Of a stretch of DNA of 60,162 nucleotides, positions 18,172 to 26,785 are shown piece by piece. The stretch lies in the NCBI GenBank assembly GCA_021296345.1, contig JAGWAN010000019.1, positions 1-60,162 on the forward strand, written 5' to 3'. This DNA comes from Acidimicrobiia bacterium. GTDB taxonomy: Bacteria > Actinomycetota > Acidimicrobiia > Spongiisociales > Spongiisociaceae. A model generated the notes under the pieces. The model saw only the letters and a program-made list of their open reading frames with translations, did no database searches and had not been told where the DNA came from. Position 1 is the first letter of the stretch. Each line of letters opens with the position of its first letter. A program made the translations under genes and the position numbers.

Positions 18172-18405
18172 GTGAAGATAGCGGTCTCGATCCCCGACGC
18201 CGTGTACGAAGCGGCGGAACGTCTGGCGGCACGACGCCGGTGTTCACGGTCGAGTCTTTATGCCGAAGCATTGGAACGTCTGCTGGCTCAGGAGGACTCC
18301 GACGAGGTGACGGGCCGCCTTGACGCCGTGTACTCCGACGAGCCCTCGCAGATTGCCGGCGAACTGCTTGAGGCGCAGCGGCGAGCCTTGCACGATCGCT
18401 GGTGA
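18172..18405 (+). CDS. mazE: Ribbon-helix-helix antitoxin of a MazEF-type module
   Basis: A 77-residue protein beginning MKIAVSIPDAVYEAAERLA (the first codon is GTG), a ribbon-helix-helix N-terminus, followed by CSRSSLYAEALERLL. The C-terminus is acidic then helical, as expected for the toxin-binding tail. Its stop overlaps the toxin start (GTGA). The symbol is given for position and partner; the fold is the MetJ/CopG type rather than the AbrB type of E. coli MazE. Confidence 0.75.
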   Translation: MKIAVSIPDAVYEAAERLAARRRCSRSSLYAEALERLLAQEDSDEVTGRLDAVYSDEPSQIAGELLEAQRRALHDRW

Positions 18406-18755
18406 TCCGCCGCGGCGACATACGCTGGGTGAGTCTCCGCGACCCTGTAGGTTCCGAACCGGGCTACCGGCGGCCCGTCCTGATCGTCTCGAGCGACCGC
18501 TTCAACAGAAGCCGGATCGCGACAGCGGTTGCGGTCGTTATCACCTCGAACCTACGGCTGGACGCAGCGCCCGGCAATGTTCTCCTTGCGGGGGCAACAT
18601 CCGGCCTGGGCAGGGATTCCGTAGTGAACGTGTCACAGGTCGTTACCCTCAACAAGGCCGATCTTTCGGAATCGGCGGGGAGGCTGGATAAGGCCGCGAT
18701 GCGCATGGTCGAGGAGGGCATCGCCCTGGTCTTGGATCTTCCAACCGCGCGTTGA
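18402..18755 (+). CDS. mazF: MazF/PemK-type endoribonuclease toxin
   Basis: A 117-residue protein starting IRRGDIRWVSLRDPVGSEPGYRRPVLIVSS, of which RRGDI, the G-SEP-G loop and RPVLIVSSD are MazF/PemK hallmarks. VNVSQVVTLNKADL near the middle matches the conserved QV-T-D-L region. MazF toxins cleave single-stranded RNA at short specific sequences. Starts at GTG within the end of the antitoxin gene. Appears intact. Confidence 0.88.
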   Translation: MIRRGDIRWVSLRDPVGSEPGYRRPVLIVSSDRFNRSRIATAVAVVITSNLRLDAAPGNVLLAGATSGLGRDSVVNVSQVVTLNKADLSESAGRLDKAAMRMVEEGIALVLDLPTAR

Positions 18756-18916
18756 CTCCCGAGAAGCAGGTGCATCCGCGCCCGCCACGTCGGTATGTGG
18801 GTGCCTAGGCAGCGAGTCGGCACAGTCCCTTTGTAGACAGGGTGCTGTGCGCCAACCGTGGCGGCTGTGGGGATGGGGAAGTCGCTCAGCCACTCCGCCG
18901 ATTGAAGGTAACATTG

Positions 18917-18936
18917 ATAACGACGCGCGTTATTAT
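18917..18936 (+). promoter_or_regulatory. Inverted repeat and -10 box upstream of higB (candidate HigA operator)
   Basis: ATAACG (18917-18922) and CGTTAT (18928-18933) form a perfect 6-bp inverted repeat with a 5-nt spacer. TATTAT at 18931-18936 overlaps the right arm and ends 8 nt before the GTG start of the toxin gene. This fits a repressor site over the -10 region of a leaderless transcript, as expected for an autoregulated addiction module. Confidence 0.55.
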
Positions 18937-18944
18937 CGCGAAGG

Positions 18945-19223
18945 GTGAAGCAATTCAGAGATGCAGATACCAGGAGCCTCTTTGCCGGGCAACGAGTCCG
19001 CCGCATCCCTCCGGAAATCCGGCTCCGGGCGAGAATGAGACTGCAACGGGTGGTAGCGGCAGCAGCGCTAACCGACCTGCGCATACCTCCGTCCCACCGG
19101 CTGGAAGCTCTACGAGGGGATCGGAAGGGCCAGTTCAGCATCCGTATCAACGACCAATGGCGGGTGTGTTGCGTCTGGACTGACCAAGGCGCGATGGAGA
19201 TAGAAGTAGTCGATTATCACTGA
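18945..19223 (+). CDS. higB: HigB-type (RelE/ParE superfamily) toxin
   Basis: A 92-residue protein. The segment RIPPSHRLEALRGDRKGQFS followed by IRINDQWRVCCVW is the conserved core of the plasmid-maintenance HigB family, which are ribosome-dependent mRNA interferases. The toxin gene precedes its antitoxin, the characteristic HigBA order. Start GTG. The gap to the antitoxin is 9 nt. Confidence 0.87.
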   Translation: MKQFRDADTRSLFAGQRVRRIPPEIRLRARMRLQRVVAAAALTDLRIPPSHRLEALRGDRKGQFSIRINDQWRVCCVWTDQGAMEIEVVDYH

Positions 19224-19232
19224 GGAGTAACC

Positions 19233-19523
19233 ATGGCCACAGCCGGACCCATCCATCCCGGAGAACACTTGAGCGAGATCATGAGCGAACTTGGCATTTC
19301 CCAGTATCGACTAGCCAAGACCATTGGAGTGCCACCGATCCGTATCAACGACATCGTGCATGGCCGCAGGTCGGTAACGGCCGACACCGCGTTGAGAATC
19401 GGAAAAGCCCTGGGTATGACTGCCGAATTCTGGCTGAACCTGCAGCGTATGTACGACCTGGACACAGCTCGCGCCACGACTGATACCAGTGGCATTGATC
19501 CGCTCGTAGACATAGCTGTTTGA
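19233..19523 (+). CDS. higA: HigA-type XRE-family antitoxin
   Basis: A 96-residue protein that starts PIHPGEHLSEIMSELGIS, the defining N-terminus of HigA addiction-module antidotes. A helix-turn-helix follows (ISQYRLAKTIGVPPIRINDI) and then SVTADTALRIGKALG and AEFWLNLQRMYDL, all family-typical. It neutralises HigB and represses the operon. TGAGGAG lies just upstream of the ATG as a ribosome site. Confidence 0.92.
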   Translation: MATAGPIHPGEHLSEIMSELGISQYRLAKTIGVPPIRINDIVHGRRSVTADTALRIGKALGMTAEFWLNLQRMYDLDTARATTDTSGIDPLVDIAV

Positions 19524-19562
19524 GACCATCGGACGGTGCCGGTGTTGTAGTTTGAGTTACGA

Positions 19563-21119
19563 GTGGCATTGAGTACTCCGGCATCGGAGCCGGTAGCCAC
19601 AACGAGCATGGCGCCTCGTAGACTCCATGATCTCGACGCACTTCGTGGGTTCGCGATGTTGCTGGGCATCGGCTTGCACGCATCGCTGGCGTTCTTCCCG
19701 GCGGCATGGTGGGTGCAGGACCGCACTTCCGGCCTCGACGGGCTCTTCGACGAGTTCCTGTGGGCGGTCCATGGATTCCGCATGCCGGTGTTCTTCCTGA
19801 TGAGCGGCTTCTTCACCGCCTTGCTGTGGCGGCGGCGCGGCCTCGGCGCCCTGCTGAACCATCGGCTGCGCCGGGTGGCGCTTCCGCTCGTGGTTGGCAT
19901 GCTCACGATCATCCCGCTGACCGCTGCGGTCGGTGACTGGGCCGCCGCCTCCGCGCCCCCGCCGGAGGTGGCGGATGATGACATCTGGGGCAAGGTGTTC
20001 GCCGGCGACGTCTCCGGGGTGGAGCAACTGCTGGACAGGGGCTTCGACCCTGACCTCCGTGGCGAGCCGGGTGGATGGACGTTCCTCCACGCAGCCGCAT
20101 TCACCGGTGACGTGGAGATGCTGGACCTACTGCTCTCACGGGGCGCCGAGCCGGCGCCGATCGCCACCGCCTCGGAAGGCGAGACACCCCTCGGCGTGGC
20201 CTTCCACTTCGGTCACGAAGAGGCGGCCGACCTGCTGGTCGCACACGGAGGCGGGGATCCGCTCCCCGAAGGGATCGAGTGGTCGGCGATCCCGGGTTGG
20301 GGAGCAGGCGCCGCCGAGACGGAGGAGGACGAGGGTTCGGCCGCCCGGCTCGACCTGTCCACGGTCCAGCGTTTCTTCCATCTCTGGTTCCTCTGGTTCC
20401 TCTGGTTCCTCCTCTGGCTGGTGGCCGGTTTCGCCATCGTGGCATTGGTGGTGGACCGCCGGGATCCCCATCGTCCGGGGCAGGCGGCGTGGCCACAGTG
20501 GGTCATGTGGTCGATGATCCCCCTCACGATCGTGCCGCAGCTGTTCATGGGCGGGGGTGGCTCCTATCCGGTCTTCGGGCCCGACACCTCGGACGGTCTG
20601 GTTCCTTTACCACACGTTCTGGCCTACTACGCCACCTTCTTCGCATTCGGGGCCCTGATGTACCGGAGCGCGGGACGCAGGGGTAAGCCGCTGGTCGACA
20701 CGATCGGGAGACCGTGGTGGCTCTTCCTGCCGGTCTCGTTCCTGATCGTGCTCCCGGCCGGACTGGTATTCACCTTCGACGAGGCGGCCTTCTCGTGGCC
20801 GGTGGCGTCGGTGCTGCAGGTCGCCTACGCCTGGGGGATGTGTTTCGGGTTGATGGGGCTGTTCCGGGAGCTGTTGGCGGAGGAACGTCGCGGGGTTCGC
20901 TACCTCTCCGACTCCTCGTACTGGTTGTATCTGGCTCACCTTCCGCTGGTGGTGGTCGCACAAGCAGTCATACGGGACTGGGACCTGACGCCGGAGGTCA
21001 AGTTCCTGATGATCTCGGTGGCCGTAACGGCGCTGCTCCTCCTGACCTACCAGCTCTTCATCCGGTACACGCCGATCGGGACGATGCTGAACGGCAAGAG
21101 ACTTCGACCGACCGCCTGA
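19563..21119 (+). CDS. Membrane acyltransferase (acyltransferase 3-like) with an ankyrin-like insertion
   Basis: A 518-residue protein. RRLHDLDALRGFAMLLGIGL is the N-terminal signature of acyltransferase-3/OpgC-like integral membrane proteins, and FRMPVFFLMSGFF is the second conserved helix. Between about residues 135 and 230 there is a soluble segment with ankyrin-like repeats (GGWTFLHAAAFTGDVEMLDL, then GETPLGVAFHFGHEEAADLL). Transmembrane helices resume around residue 270 and continue to the C-terminus (SYWLYLAHLPLVVV). A run of three identical CTCTGGTTC units encodes part of the WFLWFLWFL stretch. The acyl acceptor is unknown. Confidence 0.78.
   Translation: MALSTPASEPVATTSMAPRRLHDLDALRGFAMLLGIGLHASLAFFPAAWWVQDRTSGLDGLFDEFLWAVHGFRMPVFFLMSGFFTALLWRRRGLGALLNHRLRRVALPLVVGMLTIIPLTAAVGDWAAASAPPPEVADDDIWGKVFAGDVSGVEQLLDRGFDPDLRGEPGGWTFLHAAAFTGDVEMLDLLLSRGAEPAPIATASEGETPLGVAFHFGHEEAADLLVAHGGGDPLPEGIEWSAIPGWGAGAAETEEDEGSAARLDLSTVQRFFHLWFLWFLWFLLWLVAGFAIVALVVDRRDPHRPGQAAWPQWVMWSMIPLTIVPQLFMGGGGSYPVFGPDTSDGLVPLPHVLAYYATFFAFGALMYRSAGRRGKPLVDTIGRPWWLFLPVSFLIVLPAGLVFTFDEAAFSWPVASVLQVAYAWGMCFGLMGLFRELLAEERRGVRYLSDSSYWLYLAHLPLVVVAQAVIRDWDLTPEVKFLMISVAVTALLLLTYQLFIRYTPIGTMLNGKRLRPTA
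20382..20408. repeat. Three tandem CTCTGGTTC units
   Basis: Three exact 9-bp copies inside the acyltransferase gene, encoding a repeated Leu-Trp-Phe at the start of a predicted transmembrane helix. Slippage here would add or remove three residues without shifting the frame. Confidence 0.8.
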
Positions 21120-21196
21120 ATCATGCCGAGTCTCGTGGCTTTCGGCCCGGCGGAAGGATCACGTCACACCGCAGTCCGGGTGATCGCCCGAGATGA

Positions 21197-22078
21197 CTAC
21201 TTCCGGTCCGCGTCTAGCGCCTCCACGATCAGCGGGCTCGGAATGCTCGTCCCGGCAGCCTCCTTACGCCGCCGTGCTTCGGATACCAAGGTGGCTCGGG
21301 ATTGCCGGGCGGCGCTGCGCTCCAGCTCGCTTCGAGGCATCAGGTCCTGGTAGAGATCGAGTCCCGCGGGAACCACGCCCTCCAGTGAGGCGATGTCCGC
21401 AGGGCCTAGGGCATGCAGCGCATCTCTGAGGCTGTCGCGTGTCTCGGTGTCCAAATTCGAACTCAAGCTGAAGGGCGGTGCCGGCCAGTCGACGGTGCGG
21501 TCGATCACGCGAAGGTCCGCCATCTCCTCCGGGCGCTCGGCCAAGGTGTGTTCCCAGACGGTTACGTCGACCGAGGCGACGTCACAGGCCCGGTCGGCCA
21601 GAGCTTCGAGCGAGGCCCGGTGCGAACCGGTCACGGTCTGGTCGGCGAACCACCTACCGGGGAAGGATCGCTCGACATGTGCCTGGAGCCCGAGAAAGCC
21701 GGACCAGGATTCGACTTCGTTCACGGCCAGCGTGGTCGCCAGCGCGGCGCCCAATGACGGCGGACCGTCCGCATGGGCGACGATCACCGAGTGGTAGACC
21801 GGTCCTCCGTGACCGGCGAAGACCGGGGCGGCCACGATCGTGTGGGACAACCGGCCGGCCGAGATCAGCGACGCGGTCGGGCACCCGCACATCCAGACCA
21901 GGTCGAGCGCGGGCGCGTGGCGGAGCGCTTCCGCGGTCGTCCTCCCAACCGTGTGGTCGACCATCACCTCGATGCCCGTCGCCTCCGACAGGTACCCGAC
22001 CAGGTCGCGCATGATGGTCAGGGTGTTGTCGCCCAGATAGGTCGCAGCCCGGAGAGGTGCGCCGGCGGGTGTGTTCAA
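21197..22078 (-). CDS. PhnD-like periplasmic-binding-fold protein without signal peptide
   Basis: A 293-residue protein resembling the phosphate/phosphonate (PhnD/SsuA-like) substrate-binding family: AATYLGDNTLTIMRDLVGYL at the start, then a VGRTTAEAL segment, LDLVWMCG, and the mid-domain SGFLGLQAHVERSF followed by VTGSHRASLEALADRACDVA. The mature fold begins almost at residue 10, with no signal peptide or lipobox, and no permease or ATPase is adjacent. It may be cytoplasmic or mis-started. The start is TTG with GAGAGGA upstream. It lies 123 nt downstream of the hut operon on the same strand. Confidence 0.65.
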   Translation of the reverse strand: MNTPAGAPLRAATYLGDNTLTIMRDLVGYLSEATGIEVMVDHTVGRTTAEALRHAPALDLVWMCGCPTASLISAGRLSHTIVAAPVFAGHGGPVYHSVIVAHADGPPSLGAALATTLAVNEVESWSGFLGLQAHVERSFPGRWFADQTVTGSHRASLEALADRACDVASVDVTVWEHTLAERPEEMADLRVIDRTVDWPAPPFSLSSNLDTETRDSLRDALHALGPADIASLEGVVPAGLDLYQDLMPRSELERSAARQSRATLVSEARRRKEAAGTSIPSPLIVEALDADRK

Positions 22079-22201
22079 CGGATACCGTCCTCTCGCCGCG
22101 GTGGCGGGACCCGCCTATTCCATCGATGGACCTGCCGTTGCCGGAGGGTCGGTCAGCACCCTAGACGAGTAGTTCCGAGGGTACTGACCACTGACCACCA
22201 A

Positions 22202-23659
22202 CTAGACCCAAGGGCTGTTCGAGTTCCGGTTGCCGAAGGTGCCGCCGGTGCGGTAACGGTCCAAGGTGAACGGCTTCAACTCCTCGGGCTTCTCTCCGTA
22301 CACGAGCATCTGAGCGGTGAGCTTGCCCACACCGATCATCTTGAAACCGTGGTTGGAGTCGGCGATCACCCACGCGTTGTCGGTGAGATGGTCGAACACC
22401 GGCACGTTGTCGGGCGTGAACGCGCCGATTCCACCGTTCCTACGTTCCTTGAAGTAGGGCCGCAGGTTCTCGAGGCGCTTGAACAGCATGCCCAGGGCGG
22501 AGCAGTAGTAGTCGGCGAACCAGGATTCCGCCTGGTAGAGGTCATTGAGATGACCGTAGGGCTCGACCTCCGCTAGGGGGCCTATCTTGATGGGGATCGT
22601 CCCTCCCTGGAGACCGGGAGCGCCCACCCGCTCGGCCGCGTAGCGCGTGTACACGTAGGTGTGGTCCTTGATCATCGTTCCGTCCTCGCCGTAGACCGGC
22701 GTGTCCAGCAGCTCTACGTGGAGAACCGGAGAGTCTCGGTGTTGGGCGGTGCGGAAGTCCACGCCCTCGGGGAGGAGGACCTCACCTTCGAGCAGGCGCC
22801 AGTAGGTCCACATGTCCATCTGTTTCTCGGTGTGCCCGTCGGGATACTTGACGTCGAGGTGCGACGGCCCGCCCAGCCACTCCCACTGCTGCGGCGTCCA
22901 CGCTCCCGCACCCACGACCACCTGCTCGCACGAAATCGGTCCCTGGTCGGTCTCGACCGCGGTGACCGATCCCGATGAGTCCCGCTCGTAGCCGGTGACC
23001 GTGGTTCCGTAGACGCGCTGCACACCCCACTGCCGGCACTTCTGGTCGAGGCCCCAGACAGCGATATGGGTACCGGCGTATCCGGACCGGTGCTCGTGGA
23101 GCACCACGTCGCAGTTCTCGGTCTTGAAGTCGGGCCATAGCTTGGTCAGGAACGCATGCGCGTCCGATCCGAAGTAGAGGTCGGAGGGGTACCCGCTGGC
23201 CATCTGCGACGCGTGGAGTTCGATGTAGTCCTCTTCCTGGTTCGCCTCCCCGACCGACACGTAGCCGACCTGCTGGAAGCCGAAGTTCACGGGATCAGAC
23301 TCCCACACTTCCACGCTGGCGCGGAGGATGGAGTGGAGCGGGTTGGTCATGTAGAGGTTGCGGACGCACCCGCAGGCCAAACCCGTGGCGCCGGCGCCGG
23401 GGCCCTGCTTGTCGATCAGGACGACATCGCTGCCCTTGCCCTTTCCCGATCGTTCGAGGTACATGGCGAGGTGGTAGGCGCTCGACAGCCCGTGGACGCC
23501 GGCGCCGACCACGACGAACCGAGCGCTCCGTGGCAGGGGGGCCGCATCGAAGACGGGGATCGCCGCAGGGTTGACCACTTGGCCTTCGACATCGGGCGGA
23601 AGCGGGCGGTTGGCGAACGGGTACCACTGGTTGTGTCCGGTGGGGTTGGGAAGGTTCAT
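22202..23659 (-). CDS. FAD-dependent oxidoreductase of the DAO/dimethylglycine-sarcosine oxidase family
   Basis: A 485-residue protein. The dinucleotide-binding motif [20 protein letters not shown] starts near residue 48, and [14 protein letters not shown] follows as the flavin loop. The second family signature is near the C-terminus ([20 protein letters not shown]). No C-terminal GcvT or tetrahydrofolate domain is present. Family members oxidise secondary or tertiary amines such as sarcosine and dimethylglycine. It is the last gene of the hut operon, its ATG overlapping the hutI stop (ATGA), with AGAAAGG upstream. An N-methylated histidine derivative is a plausible substrate, by context only. 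Confidence 0.8.
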   Translation of the reverse strand: MNLPNPTGHNQWYPFANRPLPPDVEGQVVNPAAIPVFDAAPLPRSARFVVVGAGVHGLSSAYHLAMYLERSGKGKGSDVVLIDKQGPGAGATGLACGCVRNLYMTNPLHSILRASVEVWESDPVNFGFQQVGYVSVGEANQEEDYIELHASQMASGYPSDLYFGSDAHAFLTKLWPDFKTENCDVVLHEHRSGYAGTHIAVWGLDQKCRQWGVQRVYGTTVTGYERDSSGSVTAVETDQGPISCEQVVVGAGAWTPQQWEWLGGPSHLDVKYPDGHTEKQMDMWTYWRLLEGEVLLPEGVDFRTAQHRDSPVLHVELLDTPVYGEDGTMIKDHTYVYTRYAAERVGAPGLQGGTIPIKIGPLAEVEPYGHLNDLYQAESWFADYYCSALGMLFKRLENLRPYFKERRNGGIGAFTPDNVPVFDHLTDNAWVIADSNHGFKMIGVGKLTAQMLVYGEKPEELKPFTLDRYRTGGTFGNRNSNSPWV

Positions 23660-24855
23660 GGGCTTGCCTTTCTCTCTGGGGTTTCGTTGTTGTCGGTCGG
23701 GTTCACGTAGCCGGCGCCGATCGTCCGCCATATGAGCGGGACTCCGGGCCGGTAGGCGAGGTGGTGGCGGTTCGGAGCGTCGATGACGGCGAGGTGGGCG
23801 GGGCCGCCCGGCGCCAATCGGCCCACGTCCTTGCGCCGGAGAGCGGCCGCCCCGCCGGTCGTGGCGGCGGCGATCGCCTCGTCGATGGTCATGTTCATGT
23901 CGCGCACCGCCAGGGCGATGCAGAACGAGATCGAACTCGTGTAGCTCGACCCGGGATTGCAATTCGATGCGATGGCCACCGTGACCCCGGCGTCGATGGC
24001 CCGCCGGGCGTCGGGGTACGGTTGCCGCGTGGAGAAGTCCGCCGCGGGGAGGAAGGTGGCCACGGTGTCGCTGGCGGCTAGGGCCTCGATGTCGTCGTCG
24101 GAGAGGTAGGTGCAATGGTCGACGGAAGCGCAGCCCATCTCCACGCCGAGGCGGACTCCGGGTCCGTAGCCCAACTGGTTGGCGTGGAGGCGTAGACCGA
24201 GGCCGGCGGCGCGGCCCGCCTCGAGGACCGCTCTCGATTGGTCGGCGTCGAATGCCCCGCTCTCGCAGAATGCATCAATCCAGCGGACGTGGGGTCGAAC
24301 GGCCTCGAGCATCGGCCCGCACACCAGGCTGACGTACTCGTCGGTCCTTCCCAGGTACTCGGTCGGTACCACGTGGGCTCCCATGAAGGTGCTCTCCGGC
24401 GTGACCTCGGCGGCGAGCGAGGTGGTCTCGGCCTCGGATTCGATCGACAACCCGTACCCTGACTTGATCTCCACGGTGGTTGTGCCGGCCCGGTGGACTT
24501 CCTCGAGCCGCCGGTCCAGGCTCGCCCGCAGGGCTTCCCGACCTGCCGTGCGGGTGGCCTCGGTCGTCACCCGGATCCCTCCGCCGTCGTAGGGTTCGCC
24601 CGCCATACGCCGCGTGAACTCCTCCGCCCGGTCGCCGGCGAACAGCAGATGGGTGTGGGAGTCGACGAACCCCGGTATCACGCACCTGCCTCCGGCGTCC
24701 AGGCGCTCGTCCGCCACCGCGCCGGCCGGACCGACCGCGACCACGGTGTCCTCGTCGATCAACACCGAAGCGTTTTCGACGATCCCCAGCGGTCCCGCCC
24801 CTAGCCCGGGTGCGTTGGTGACCAGTTCGCCGATGTTGTCGATCACCAGCGTCAC
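23656..24855 (-). CDS. hutI: Imidazolonepropionase
   Basis: A 399-residue amidohydrolase that opens the imidazolone ring of 4-imidazolone-5-propionate to N-formimidoyl-L-glutamate. [18 protein letters not shown] at residues 63-80 supplies the HxH metal ligands (H67, H69) and the HutI-specific RA-EF segment. [22 protein letters not shown] and [16 protein letters not shown] are also family hallmarks. GTG start overlaps the hutF stop (GTGA), and its own stop overlaps the oxidoreductase start, so it is translated as part of the operon. Confidence 0.95.
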   Translation of the reverse strand: MTLVIDNIGELVTNAPGLGAGPLGIVENASVLIDEDTVVAVGPAGAVADERLDAGGRCVIPGFVDSHTHLLFAGDRAEEFTRRMAGEPYDGGGIRVTTEATRTAGREALRASLDRRLEEVHRAGTTTVEIKSGYGLSIESEAETTSLAAEVTPESTFMGAHVVPTEYLGRTDEYVSLVCGPMLEAVRPHVRWIDAFCESGAFDADQSRAVLEAGRAAGLGLRLHANQLGYGPGVRLGVEMGCASVDHCTYLSDDDIEALAASDTVATFLPAADFSTRQPYPDARRAIDAGVTVAIASNCNPGSSYTSSISFCIALAVRDMNMTIDEAIAAATTGGAAALRRKDVGRLAPGGPAHLAVIDAPNRHHLAYRPGVPLIWRTIGAGYVNPTDNNETPERKASP

Positions 24856-26219
24856 GCCGCCACCACCTTGGCGATGGCGGAGTCGAGCTCGCTCGCCACA
24901 TCGACCGAGACGTGGGTGCCGCCGACCACCACCGGCCGGCCGCCGACGACGAGGTTGTGAACGTCGGTGCTGGAGGCGGCGAAGATCACCGCGTCGAGAA
25001 CGTTGGGAGTGTCGATTCCGGCCAGGCGAACCGAGTCCAGCCCGATACTGGTGAAGTCGGCCAGACAGCCCGGGCTGATGGCGCCTCCGTCCTTCCAACC
25101 GAGTGACCGGTACCCGTTGATGGTGGCGATGTCGGCAAGGGTCTCGGTGGGGTGGACTCCCCGCCGGTTCGTCAGGACCCTCGCGCCCAGCTCCACTGCC
25201 CGCGCCTCCTCGAGGATGTCGATGACCGCGTGGGAATCCGATCCCGCGCAGAGGGTCGCCCCCGCCCGGACCAGGCTCTGGCTGGGCCCGATCCCGTCGG
25301 CCAGGTCGCGCTCGGTGGTGGGGCAGATGCAGCAGTGCGCGCCTGCTCCGCCGATCACGCCGATGTCTTCGCGGGAGAGGTGCGTGGTGTGGACCAGGGT
25401 GGTGTCCGGACCCAGCGCACCTGCGCCGGCCAGCACGGCCGTCGGGGTTCGACCGTGGACCTCGAGGCAGGCTTCGTTCTCGGCCGGTTGCTCCGAGACA
25501 TGAACGTGAAGGGGCATAGCCCTCTCCCTTGCCCAGCGCGCCGCCATCCCGATCGACGCAGGGTCTACGGCGCGGACCGAGTGGACCGCCGCCCCGACCC
25601 TGGCGCCCGGTCCCCGAACACTCGCCCGCAGGTCCTCGACCCGACGTATCCACGCCTGGACCGACCCGTCGCCGAACCGGGCCTGTTCGGGAAGCAGCGG
25701 GGCGTACCCGGATCCCGACCCGGGGGCGAACCCTCCGTGCAGGTACAGCGTGTCGAGCAGGGTCAGGCGGACTCCGGCATCACGCGCCGCGGCCACCAGG
25801 CTCGCCCCGAAGGCGTTCGGGTCGTCATACGGGTCCCCTCCGGGCCTGTGGTGGACGTAGTGGAACTCGCCCACCACGCCGATACCCGCCAGTGCCATCT
25901 CGGCGAAGGCAGCCCGCGCGAGCCGGTAGTAGTTCTGCGGGTCCAGGTTGGCGGCCACCCCGTACATCAGGTCGCGCCACGTCCAGAACGTTCCCCCACC
26001 GCCATGGGTCCGGCCCCGCAATGCCCGGTGGAAGGCGTGGCTGTGGGCGTTGGCCAGCGCAGGGAGGGTCAGGCCGGGCAGTTCGATGGCGTCCCGGGGA
26101 GGCGAGGCGTGGCCGGGAGAGACCTCGACGATGCGGTCGCCGTCCACTTCGATCAGTACTCCGGGGGTGGCCCTCGGGCCGCCCAGCCAGGCCAGCTCGC
26201 ACCAGTAGCGATCCCTCAC
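24852..26219 (-). CDS. hutF: Formimidoylglutamate deiminase
   Basis: A 455-residue amidohydrolase that converts N-formimidoyl-L-glutamate to N-formyl-L-glutamate and ammonia. [19 protein letters not shown] (metal ligands H59 and H61) and [11 protein letters not shown] are characteristic of Hut[12 protein letters not shown] and [18 protein letters not shown] supply later ligands. This means the five-step hut route is used, which needs an N-formylglutamate deformylase (HutG) for the last step; none is seen in the window. The ATG overlaps the deformylase-homologue stop (ATGA). Confidence 0.95.
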   Translation of the reverse strand: MRDRYWCELAWLGGPRATPGVLIEVDGDRIVEVSPGHASPPRDAIELPGLTLPALANAHSHAFHRALRGRTHGGGGTFWTWRDLMYGVAANLDPQNYYRLARAAFAEMALAGIGVVGEFHYVHHRPGGDPYDDPNAFGASLVAAARDAGVRLTLLDTLYLHGGFAPGSGSGYAPLLPEQARFGDGSVQAWIRRVEDLRASVRGPGARVGAAVHSVRAVDPASIGMAARWARERAMPLHVHVSEQPAENEACLEVHGRTPTAVLAGAGALGPDTTLVHTTHLSREDIGVIGGAGAHCCICPTTERDLADGIGPSQSLVRAGATLCAGSDSHAVIDILEEARAVELGARVLTNRRGVHPTETLADIATINGYRSLGWKDGGAISPGCLADFTSIGLDSVRLAGIDTPNVLDAVIFAASSTDVHNLVVGGRPVVVGGTHVSVDVASELDSAIAKVVAA

Positions 26220-26785
26220 GCGCCCACCTCGGCCTCGAAGCGGGTGATGCGCTCGACGAAGGGGTCACGGTGATGCCGGTCGAACTCCTCCCAGGTGCTG
26301 AGAGTCCTTGGGTCGATCCGGTCGACCACCAGTACGCCGTCGAGGTGATCGCACTCGTGCTGCCAGGTCCCGGCGGTGAGGCCCCGCAGGACTTGTTCAT
26401 GATCGATCCCGTCCCGGTCGGTGTAGCGGACGCGGAGGTTGACATGCCGCTCCAACTCCCCCCGCAGCGGAACCGACAGGCACCCCTCGTTGATGATCAC
26501 CGTCCTGTCATCGAGGGCCTCATACTCGGGATTGATAGCCACGGTCAGGGGGATGGGCGGCTTGTAGGGATAGCGCGGGTTGTTGTCGACCTCCATAACC
26601 ATGATCCGGACGGGCTCGCCTACCTGGATGGCGGCGATCCCCGAGCCGTTGGCATGCCGCATGGTGTCGATGAGATCGTCGATGAGGTCCTGGACCGCCG
26701 GGAGCGAGATGTTGTGGCGGGTGACCTCTCCCGCCCGCACCCGCAGCGTCGGATCACCTACGGACAGGATCCGCCGGACCGTCAT
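26216..26785 (-). CDS. Peptide-deformylase-family metalloenzyme in the hut operon
   Basis: A 189-residue protein from ATG 26785 with all three peptide deformylase motifs: GSGIAAIQVG (residues 47-56), EGCLSVPLRG (100-109, metal ligand Cys102) and QHECDHLDG (142-150, HExxH). It should bind a metal and hydrolyse a formyl group. It sits between an uncharacterised gene (TGATG stop-start overlap) and hutF (ATGA overlap), so it is co-translated with histidine degradation rather than with the usual fmt gene. A role as N-formylglutamate deformylase in place of HutG is an attractive inference; an ordinary accessory peptide deformylase is the alternative. The frame extends to 26848, but the coupled ATG fits the family start. 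Confidence 0.88.
   Translation of the reverse strand: MTVRRILSVGDPTLRVRAGEVTRHNISLPAVQDLIDDLIDTMRHANGSGIAAIQVGEPVRIMVMEVDNNPRYPYKPPIPLTVAINPEYEALDDRTVIINEGCLSVPLRGELERHVNLRVRYTDRDGIDHEQVLRGLTAGTWQHECDHLDGVLVVDRIDPRTLSTWEEFDRHHRDPFVERITRFEAEVGA

Noticed and set aside
21177..21190. CGGG-6-CCCG hairpin as a terminator between acyltransferase and PhnD-like genes
   Set aside because: Only 4-bp arms and no T-tract; too weak in GC-rich DNA.
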